Positions 56,345-64,000 of a DNA stretch of 64,000 bases are shown one piece after another; within the stretch, counting starts at the first letter, position 1, and each line of letters begins with the position of its first letter. The stretch comes from Silene latifolia. Its lineage: Eukaryota > Streptophyta > Magnoliopsida > Caryophyllales > Caryophyllaceae. The stretch covers positions 36,828,217-36,892,216 of the forward strand of contig NC_133534.1 of assembly GCF_048544455.1 (NCBI RefSeq), written 5' to 3'. The translations under genes were made by a program, and so were the position numbers. The notes under the pieces were generated by a model, which searched no databases, was not told the DNA's origin, and saw nothing but the letters and a program-made list of their open reading frames with translations.

Positions 56345-57604
56345 ATGTTGAATTATTTGCCTACTGAAATCACTAATAACATCTTACATAGATTGCCTGT
56401 CAAAACCCTAATTAAATGCACTATTCTGTCCAAATCATTCCTCTCTTTAATCACCAGTCATGATTTTATCTCCACCCATATTGCACAATATGCCAATTCC
56501 CACTTGTTACTTCGTTATTTTACCAAAGACAAACAAGAAATTTACCATTTTGATGCCGACGATGACACTTTTTCCGGCTTCCAAACTCAAGGTTTGCTTG
56601 TCCCTTTCCTTAATTATCCTGATAAGTGGTTTACTGTGGCGGGTTGTGTAAACGGCGTTCTTTGCTTGGTTAATGATTTTGGCATGGAAGGTACTCTTAT
56701 TATACTTTGGAACCCATCTATCAGGAAGTTTGTTCATGTTCCGAGGCCTATAATTGTAGTTCAAAGTTATGGTCCGTATGAGTCTGTTTGTGGCTTCGGG
56801 TTTGATCCTATTTCGGTTGATTACAAGGTTGTTCGACTCGTACAACTGGATAGTGGTGATGGGCCAAGCTCGGAAACGAAAGTTGAGGTCTATAGTTTGA
56901 AATCTGGGTGCTGGAGGGTTATCGGTGTTGGTCCTTGCTACTCAATTAAACAGTGCAGCACCGGGTATACCCCTCGCTTCATTAATGGCTCTGTTTATTG
57001 GCTTGGCACGCCTTATGCGTTTCCAAATTGTGAAACTGTGCTCCTCAAATTTGATATGTCTACAGAGAGTTTCGAGACCATACAACTGCCTAGTATTTTA
57101 CAAAACACCGGGTTAATATTTGGAGGGACCTCAGACTTTTTTATCAATGAGTATAATGGAAATTTAACTTTGATTAAGCGGAACTACAATGGTGAAATTA
57201 AGACTTGTAGTGCATGGCTTATGAAAGAAGATGGGGTCGTTAAATCTTGGACAAAGATGTTTGATTTCAATATTGCTAACTTACGTCCATGTGGCATGCC
57301 AAGGACTTTTGGTTTTAAAAAGAATGGGGAAGTTATCATGGTGAAGGGTGGTCATGATATTTTTGCCCGACATGAAAGTGAGACTGTCATCGTTTCAACT
57401 GATCTAGTAACACACAGCATGACAACATTAAGCGACATACGCGTAGATTGTTTCTCATATTATTTGTCTACTTATGTAGAGAGCATGGTATTGTTTAAGG
57501 AAGGAAAAGGAATTGAAGAACAAACCAGGCAGTTGGATTTGTTCCAAACTAAGAAAAGAAGTATTGATGGTGAAATGAAATTCCAGAGGAAGAAGAAGAA
57601 TTAG
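56345..57604 (+). CDS. F-box protein with F-box-associated (FBA) domain
   Basis: 419 codons in one exon. The F-box is at residues 2-45 (YLPTEITNNILHRLPVKTLI), the part that binds the SKP1 adaptor of SCF ubiquitin ligases. The rest is an FBA-type beta-propeller-like region: CVNGVLCLVNDFG near residue 100, LWNPSIRKFVHVPRP near 120, GFGFDPISVDYKVVRL near 150, and a later INGSVYWLGTP. This layout is typical of the large plant CPR1/CPR30-like family that selects target proteins for degradation. The target is unknown. The C-terminus is unusually basic (RKKKN). The start is the first ATG in frame and precedes the F-box by one residue, as in relatives. The second copy at 63949 keeps the same start. 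Confidence 0.93.
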   Translation: MLNYLPTEITNNILHRLPVKTLIKCTILSKSFLSLITSHDFISTHIAQYANSHLLLRYFTKDKQEIYHFDADDDTFSGFQTQGLLVPFLNYPDKWFTVAGCVNGVLCLVNDFGMEGTLIILWNPSIRKFVHVPRPIIVVQSYGPYESVCGFGFDPISVDYKVVRLVQLDSGDGPSSETKVEVYSLKSGCWRVIGVGPCYSIKQCSTGYTPRFINGSVYWLGTPYAFPNCETVLLKFDMSTESFETIQLPSILQNTGLIFGGTSDFFINEYNGNLTLIKRNYNGEIKTCSAWLMKEDGVVKSWTKMFDFNIANLRPCGMPRTFGFKKNGEVIMVKGGHDIFARHESETVIVSTDLVTHSMTTLSDIRVDCFSYYLSTYVESMVLFKEGKGIEEQTRQLDLFQTKKRSIDGEMKFQRKKKN

Positions 57605-58135
57605 AGGAATGACATTGATGCTGATAAGTTTCAGGCGTGCTAAGAAAACAGGATGATTTGATGGGGAAAAGAAACCTCGGAGGAAGAATTAGAGGAATGC
57701 ATTACATAGTATAGGTAGGCTGAGTTTGCTTTTGGCGTCGGAAGTTACTCAAAATCGTTTAGTGTGGTGTTATGCTCAGTTTTGCGCCTTTAGGAAGGTC
57801 CTCCTTGTCTGGTCAGCATTCGGCAAGCTAACTTTCTCAAAATCTTTTAATCCTTTTGAAGACTTGAATGTAATTACACTATCAAACTTATGCTTTTACT
57901 CTACTTTTAATCGGAATATTAGTGCGATTGTTTTCTAACGACTTCTAGTTAAGTTTCTGTTTAAATTCAAGTTCCTAATTATTTTTGTCCATCATTAGAA
58001 GCCTGGTCAACAGGTACATGTTTGCGTGGAACCTGAGAGTTCCGCTAGAATATGATAGTCTACCCGGTTCTTCAAAGTACGAAGTAGTTATCTATTTTAA
58101 CTGTAGTTGGCAACTGTTATTGCTCGTTATTGGTT
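57605..58135 (+). other. 3' region of the F-box gene
   Basis: Right after the stop, the coding tail gaggaagaa(g) and agaggaatg recurs at 57685-57700, a small echo of the C-terminal coding repeat. No gene. The polyadenylation site was not determined. Confidence 0.5.
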
Positions 58136-59370
58136 CAGTGTCTCCCATTTAGGCATTTAGCTTGTTTCCGCTAGCATTTTAGTGAGATTAGTTTTGTTTG
58201 ATGTAGTTACGGTATACATTAGAATATTAGCTGCCTATCTATTTGCATGATAAATTTGTGGACATAATTATTCAGATTGTGTGTGTATGGGAATGTGGTG
58301 ATTGACCCAATTCTCATTGGGTCGTTCAGAAACGCCATTGTGGTATTACACAATGGTATGGTCGTGTATATCTGAGCCCCCTTATTTCGCCGTTGATGGG
58401 AGCCTTTTAAGGAACTGGGTTAATGTTATTGTATGCTGTTGCAGAATTTAAGTCTTAAGTTATGCTAGATTTCTGTTATACCTTTCTGTTCTACCTTCTT
58501 GAACATGCAACTTAATAAATCAAGAATCAGGCTGTTCCCGACCTGCCTTTTATCCTTCAGTGAAGCCTTTTCTTTGTTCAATTTGTGGGTTTTTCTTATC
58601 CAAAATATTTCGGAGACGATGTGCCTCTGCTAGGGCAGTAGTGCTTTCATGGGTGAAGAGAATATTACTACATTAATCACTACTGTTGACTAAACTTGAT
58701 ATACTTTTAGGAGTAAGTAAATTTTTAAGTCTGACATGGCATTTGTAAATTTTTGAGTCTTATTTCAATCTTCAGGTTATACAATACTGTTGGAAATTAG
58801 CTAATTATTCAGGTTGATTATAGTCTTAATTGCAGTTGCTGCAGATCAGAGACTGCTAATTCTTAGTTTTTAGTGTCTCCCGTTGGCTTGTTTCCGCTAC
58901 CATTTTAGTGAGATTATCTGTGTTCGATGCAGAAATTCGGTATACATTGGATGCCTATTTATTTGGTTGATACATCTGTGGACAGAGATATTCAGGTTTT
59001 TTCAGGAACTTGACGCAATTCTTGTTATGTCGTTTGGAAACACAACGGTAAGGTCATGTCCATTTGAGCCCCTTATTTCTCCATTGACAGGCTCCTTTTA
59101 AGAAATTGGGTTAATATGATTGTATGCTGATGCGGAAATTTAAATGAAGTGATTCAAGATTTTTGTTATACCTTCTTGAAGCATATGACTTAATAAATCG
59201 AGAACCAGGCTCTTCCCGACCTCCTTTTATTCTTCATTGAAGTCGTTCAACCACTCTGACTGTGTTTTTTGTCGATTTGTGTTTTTTTTCTTACCCAAAA
59301 TTTTTCCAAGACGAATGTGCTTCTGCTAGTGCAGCAGTGCTTTCATGGGTGAAGGAGAGAGTATTGCTTT
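58136..59370. repeat. Direct duplication of about 0.5-0.6 kb
   Basis: 58138-58660 and 58871-59360 are diverged direct copies. They share tggcttgtttccgct, ccattttagtgagatta, ggctcttcccgacct and cagtgctttcatgggtgaa. Offset is about 700-730 bp. No coding potential. Confidence 0.8.
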
Positions 59371-59640
59371 TTTCAAGCACAAGTCTGTTTCCGGATTGTA
59401 TAATCAACAGTTAGTGGATAATGGGTGGAAGACACATAACTTTTCATTTCTCAGTCATCTAAATTAAGACAAAAAATTATGTTCAAATCAACGGTTAGCG
59501 GATTATATAATCTGTGTCATGTTTACGAATTAATAGTTGAATTTGTGTTCTAAGCTAAGACTTAATATCAGATTTTCACAATGTCGTAACTAGTACATAG
59601 CTTCTTTTCTTTCATTACTACTACGAAGTATATATTTTTG
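59371..59640. other. Spacer, no gene seen
   Basis: AT-rich. A 30-base phrase at 59594-59624 (tacatagcttcttttctttc...) recurs at 59813-59843, on the other side of the PELPK relic. Confidence 0.55.
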
Positions 59641-59664
59641 CCAAAGATCTGTCAGAAGTCATTT

Positions 59665-59812
59665 TTGCCGGTCCAATTCGAAATCTCCCTAAGCCCGAGG
59701 TTCCTGAAGCGCCTAAGGCCGAGGTCCAAGAAATTCCCAAGCCATAAGTGTCGGAGCTCCTAAAGCCCACTGTTCCTGAACTACCAAATCCAGAGGTGCC
59801 TGTAGAAACTGG
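59665..59812 (+). pseudogene. PELPK-repeat gene fragment
   Basis: One frame reads LPKPEVPEAPKAEVQEIPKP, then a stop (TAA at about 59745), then repeats like TVPELPNPEVPV. It has the same repeat as the intact gene 0.6 kb downstream but no signal peptide or start. It is probably a leftover of a tandem duplication. Confidence 0.8.
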
Positions 59813-60382
59813 TACGTAGCTTCTTTTCTTTCATTACTACTCTATGATGTTAGTCCAACTCTATGTTTATTCTCCCACTTGCATCGGACTGTCGACCGTC
59901 GGAGATAAATTTATCCATAACATAACGGTGTCCGTCACCTGAACAAGCACATGTGTTAGATGCTTATAATCGAGGCTGAGTAACGTATGTTCAGAAATAA
60001 AATCAGAGTAACATTTGTTAGAGGAGAATGTAGAAGTGTCATTTACTTAACACCGCTGCTTTTGCTTTTTACCATTGTAGCATATCAGTAAGACCGTAAC
60101 AGACGTAAACTCAGAGACGTTAAGCAAAAGGTTTCCGAAATAAGATAAGGAGTTAAAATGTTTTTTGATGCTTAGAAATTGTTAGTGCATACTGCATTGC
60201 CAGGTGTATCATTTTTCAAGTTTAGATAGGAAGTTGAGCAATGTAGAACCTACTTCTCACCAAACTCCTTGGGACATCATCTATAAATACACTTCGAAAT
60301 TACAGGTGTATTAGCAACATATTCTCTACCTATACAAGCTTAATCAATTCCCATTCATATTTCTACAACTATTTTTTCGATT
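59813..60382 (+). promoter_or_regulatory. Promoter region of the PELPK gene
   Basis: TATA box tataaat at 60282-60288, 95 bp before the start codon, so the leader should be about 60-70 bp. Upstream sequence has no other feature I can name. Confidence 0.75.
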
Positions 60383-61180
60383 ATGGCTACACGTTCCCAT
60401 CTCATGTTTCTAATGTTTGTAGTTATATCCTGCTTATCAAGTAGTAAAACAAACATTGTGGCAGCTCGTCGTCTATTAGACGCTCCTGAACTACCCAAAC
60501 CTGACGTGCCTGAACTTCCCAAACCTGAACTGCCAAAGATCACAGTGCCCGACCTTCCTAAGCCCGAGATGCCTCAACTCCCAAAATTTAAAGTACCCGA
60601 GCTTCCTAAACCAGAGTTACCTAAACTGCCTAAGCTTGAGGTACCTGAACTGCCAAAAATCGCGGTACCTGAGCTCCCAAAGCCCGAGATGCCTGAATTA
60701 TATAAGTTTGAGGCACCAAAGCTATCAATGTCTGAACTCCCTAAGCTTGACGTGCCTGAAATGCCCAAGCCAACGTTGCCTGAGCTTCCTAAGGTAGAAG
60801 TACCCGGGGTTCCTGAATTGCCTAAACCCGAAATTCCTGAGCTTCCCAAGCCAGAAATACCTGAACTCCCTAAGCCCAAGGTTCCTGAATTGCCCAAGCT
60901 CAAAGTACCCGAGGTCCCTGAATTACCTAAGCCAGAAGTGCCAGAGCTTCCTAAACCCGAGGTCCATGAATTACCCAAGCCTGTAGTGCCAGAGCTCCCT
61001 AATCCCGAGGTTCCTCAAGTGCCTAAGCCTAAGGTCCCAGAGCTTCCCAAGCCAGAAGTGCCCGAGCTCCCTAAGCTAGCGATTCCTGAATTGCCTAAAC
61101 CAGACATGCCTGAACTACCGAAGCCGGAGATTCCAGAACTGCCCAAACCTGTTGTAACTGAGCACCTAGCTAAGCCATGA
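60383..61180 (+). CDS. Secreted PELPK-repeat cell-wall protein
   Basis: 265 codons in one exon. A signal peptide covers residues 1 to about 28 (hydrophobic FLMFVVISCLSSS), followed by AARRLLD. The rest is nearly all Pro-Glu-Leu-Pro-Lys pentapeptide-type repeats with alternating Pro-(Glu/Asp/Lys)-(Val/Ile/Met). The type is known from Arabidopsis PELPK1 (At5g09530), a cell-wall-associated protein linked to germination and growth. That link is family knowledge, not seen here. Repeat number differs between copies and degeneration is mild (for example YKFEAPKLSMSELPK in the middle). No transmembrane segment beyond the signal. The glycine/serine-rich frame on the other strand is a shadow of the repeat. 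Confidence 0.9.
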   Translation: MATRSHLMFLMFVVISCLSSSKTNIVAARRLLDAPELPKPDVPELPKPELPKITVPDLPKPEMPQLPKFKVPELPKPELPKLPKLEVPELPKIAVPELPKPEMPELYKFEAPKLSMSELPKLDVPEMPKPTLPELPKVEVPGVPELPKPEIPELPKPEIPELPKPKVPELPKLKVPEVPELPKPEVPELPKPEVHELPKPVVPELPNPEVPQVPKPKVPELPKPEVPELPKLAIPELPKPDMPELPKPEIPELPKPVVTEHLAKP

Positions 61181-62045
61181 AATTGAGCATCTGTACACGA
61201 TGGTTGTTATATATGTGAACTGCTAGTTTATGATACTGCAATCCCATAATCAGCTGGCGTTTGGATTTACAATTATGTTTGTATTGTATTTGATCTTCCA
61301 AGGGCTAGTAATGCCTGTAGTATATACTTGCTATACTCCACAAATATACTTTGTATGTGTGTGATATATGTACCATCGTGGTGGTTGTTTTTGCGATTTT
61401 AATCTTATTATAGCCATGCTTTATATGTTTCTATTGCATGATTGATTAGTACGGTCTTATTTAAGACCTCTCACAAACCTGCTTTTATTTTTGTCTTGTT
61501 TAAATCTGTTGTGAGGCATCTTTACTTACGACGGTCTTAAGTCTTAACCAAAAATTCGAATTGCAGGATATATGTTACTGTGTTTCCCTCTTATATATAT
61601 TTAACTGAATTGTTAGTGCTGTTTTTTTACAATTCTCTTAAAATTGTTGGTGTGTAAGTTTTACCTTGCATGTTTGAAGAGGTTACTTTTATGAATCTAT
61701 CGATGAAATGATTGTTTGTTCCGTTCGTGTGCAGTATTCTATAATTATTGAGGTTGAAATGTTTGTAAACAATTGAGTGTTGATATTATTAATGGCGGAA
61801 CTGAGATTTGAAGTAAGGGGGAAGTATTGGTGCAATAAGGTAAACCAGAAAGAGGCGGAAATTTTGAGTGAAAATATTAGAATTTTTGTTGCTAGGGAGA
61901 TCGATGACTCCCTATGCCAGTCCCCTCTTTGTTGCTAATGTTGCTGATTACAGGGTTTCTTCTCGTCACTTACCAGACCTGCTGTGGTTATGGTTTTGAT
62001 AAAACCGCTTTCAAGAGTTGTACAGTGGTTCTTGTCATCCAGAGC
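61181..62045. other. 3' flank of the PELPK gene
   Basis: Presumed 3' UTR, then AT-rich DNA. acggtcttatttaagacc near 61453 and acggtcttaagtc near 61531 are short inverted phrases, perhaps an old miniature element. No gene seen. Confidence 0.5.
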
Positions 62046-62047
62046 AT

Positions 62048-62297
62048 TTAAGGCCTTCTTAGTTGACACGCCAGAATAACAAACATTGATTTTTGGAAGA
62101 AAATATGCATATGAAATTACTATTTGATAATTCTTCTTTTCATTCTCATATTGACACACGGTGACATTGACAGCGGAGGAGAGGAATGACAGGGGCCCTT
62201 ACTGTCATCTGTCGGTTTGGTATATCTCAGATTCTCAGAAATTTTAGAATGACCATTGTTTGTTATTCTGGCGTCAACTAAGAAGGCAGTGAAGGGA
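62048..62297. repeat. Inverted repeat pair of about 40 bp with 160-bp loop
   Basis: ccttcttagttgacacgcca at 62052 and its inverse tggcgtcaactaagaaggca near 62270 continue into gaataacaaaca and tgtttgttattc. It could fold as a hairpin or be a small fold-back element. Confidence 0.75.
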
Positions 62298-62899
62298 GTA
62301 TATATAGACGAGAAATAAGGGTGTTTGCATAGGATTTAGCAAGGGGATGGCAGTCGGGTTGTACTCTGTTTTTGGCTACTGATTTCGGTCCATTAGCTCA
62401 GTAACTTTGCAAAGTACATTAGCTGAATAACTGATTGTACGAAAGTAATCTGGTTGTAACTGATTGTACCCTATTTTTTATTTTCCGACAGAAGTCTATT
62501 ACTATTTTGACTGTTTTTCAGGCAACACATAACTCGGTAAAAGATTCGGAATATTACAACTCTAACTGGATCGGGAACTGTATCGAGTTACTATCTCCGT
62601 TATCCTGTAACCGCCCTTATCGTCATCACCTATTCCTCTCTCTCTCTGGATTGGAGGAAGTAGTAAAGCATAAGAAATGATTTTCACCTAATAGTTTACT
62701 GAATATTACGAATAGCCCAATTGTAGTTTAAGAAAAGTAGACTAATAGTATGGTTTATTATATTGAGTTAAATTAAAATTCGGATTATTTCAAGAAGACA
62801 GTAATATTTTGGATCAGTCTTATTAAATAAACCTTGCATATATGTTCTCTTCTCCGTCCCTATCCACACCTAAATTCTAGTTTCGGAGCAGCAAGCTCA
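62298..62899. other. Intergenic, no gene recognised
   Basis: AT-rich sequence. The short frame at 62435-62680 has no recognisable product. Confidence 0.5.
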
Positions 62900-63150
62900 C
62901 AAACTTGGCAAACGGGTTAATTGGGTCGGGTCCAGCTCGGGTAAATTTCGGGTATGTAAACTTCGGGTCGCCTGAGTTATTTCGGGTTCGAGTTATTTTT
63001 CGGGTAAGCTATTATCAAATTATCCGTGGATAATAATCAGTTCGCAACAATAAATATTCGAATCGGGTCAATTCAGGTTTCAGGTCAAGTTCGGGTCTTG
63101 AGATCGAGTGTTGGGTTGGATTCGGCTCTGGTCAATTTTGCCAAGTCTAT
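62900..63150. mobile_element. Possible hAT-like miniature element
   Basis: acttggcaaa near 62902 faces ttttgccaagt near 63140 in inverse, around gggtcggg and cgggt(a/t) words. No clean 8-bp duplication found, so this is tentative. Confidence 0.35.
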
Positions 63151-63948
63151 AAACACATAAACATTACAGATTTGATATTACTCAGCAACTCTCCTATAGG
63201 ACCGTCTTATAGCATAGGGCTGACCCAATAGAAGAATGGCCCAAACTTATTATTTGATTATATTTGTATTTTAATTTTATTTTAATAACTCGATATCTTA
63301 TGTGTAATATTGACACATTTATATCAGTAAGTTATCAATATAAAACATTAAGTTATCAGAATAAAATATTTTTTAACTAATTTATTAAATAATTTTATTG
63401 GGCTTTTTATAATTGAATTTGTCTTACACATAAATTGGTCTTATATAACAATTTGTGTATAATTTTTTATTTTTTTGGGTAACGAGGGAACCCGCAGCCG
63501 CCACTTTTGGTACGCACTGGGTAAACCAAATAAAATAAAATAGACTTATAATTAGTTGTGCATCAAAAATAATTACTTAGACATGAAATTAATAACCCAA
63601 ATCTAAAATCAACCGAATATATAAATAAAATTAATCAAATCCAAACCCAAATTAAATACACTACATAATCAATATGACTCAACATTTAAACCAGAATTAA
63701 CCTAACCCGACCCAAAAAATATTCTAGCCCAAGTCCCGCAAGAGTTGCAACTCGCAAATAACCCGACCCGAAAAATATTAAAGCTTGAATTGATCAAACC
63801 CTACAATAATTGTTGCAAAACAGTCCGTCGCCCTTTTGCTCTGAATGCTCTCAACTCTTTAAGACTCCCAAGTCCCAAGCACAAGCAGTAAGCTCTCTGC
63901 TCTCCTCATCTTCAATCTTTAATTTACTTTCTTTAATTTCCTGTAAAA
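63151..63948 (+). promoter_or_regulatory. Intergenic DNA and leader of the second F-box copy
   Basis: 63475-63530 carries a ggtaacgagggaacccgcagc segment of repetitive look. From 63839 the leader tctgaatgctctc onward matches 56230 onward. Confidence 0.5.
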
Positions 63949-64000
63949 ATGTGGAATAATTTGCCTACTGAAATTAGTAATAACATCTTACATAGATTGC
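63949..64000 (+). CDS. Second F-box gene copy, start only (cut by window end)
   Basis: 17 codons, MWNNLPTEISNNILHRL, differing from the first copy at three positions. The F-box begins at the same place. The leader is also shared. Only the first half of the F-box is visible, so I cannot say whether the gene is intact. Confidence 0.85.
   Translation, partial: MWNNLPTEISNNILHRL

Noticed and set aside
60355-60978. Antisense Gly/Ser-rich frames opposite the PELPK gene
   Set aside because: They mirror the codon repeat of the real gene, which has signal peptide, TATA box and known family on the plus strand.

Overview
This is a plant nuclear window, probably from a eudicot and possibly Caryophyllales (a guess from the style of the repeats, not proven). 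Intron-bearing genes, TATA boxes, plant retrotransposon lineages, Stowaway and hAT miniature elements and a plant-specific F-box gene family all point that way. About 54 of the 64 kb is transposable element. The host genes sit in the last 10 kb.

The main structure is one very large Mutator-like element (MULE) at 1054-48345. Its inverted terminal repeats are about 315 bp and it is bounded by a perfect 9-bp target duplication (taacaacaa). Two decayed genes read inward from its ends: a FAR1/FHY3-type transposase (+, 2350-6137) and an accessory gene related to the transposon-carried Ulp1 family (-, 45638-41467). This convergent layout resembles MuDR. The element swelled from roughly 12.8 kb to 47.3 kb through nested insertions, each marked by its own target duplication. 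They are a Stowaway MITE inside the left terminal repeat (1323-1596), a Tat-lineage Ty3/gypsy element (6885-41134, TSD aattg), a second Tat-lineage gypsy inside it (14862-24870, TSD gatcg, LTRs almost identical), and a non-autonomous Athila-like element inside its 5' LTR (33884-40682). A Stowaway-like and a Harbinger-like element lie near the right end. Both gypsy elements carry genes antisense to gag-pol. In the outer element these are a multi-exon plant-mobile-domain gene and a DUF7745-like gene; in the middle one it is a Transposase_28-like relic.

Six bases beyond the first MULE's target duplication, a second, non-autonomous MULE begins (48370-54662, perfect TSD taatactat). It holds a decayed Copia element, a fold-back element with a tRNA-like core, and another Stowaway. 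A hAT-type miniature element follows (54768-55478).

The host region has an intact F-box/FBA gene (56345-57604), a duplicated non-coding stretch behind it, a relic and an intact copy of a secreted PELPK-repeat cell-wall protein gene (60383-61180), and the start of a second F-box copy cut off by the window end (63949-64000). The F-box copies share their 5' leaders, so this is a local duplication about 7.6 kb apart.

The most unusual signals are the recoverable order of nested insertions, two MULE insertions within a 25-bp stretch, TCGATCGA palindrome clusters shared by two different retroelements, and a GCGCAGC/GCTGCGTC hairpin cassette found in the LTRs and upstream of both antisense genes of the outer gypsy.
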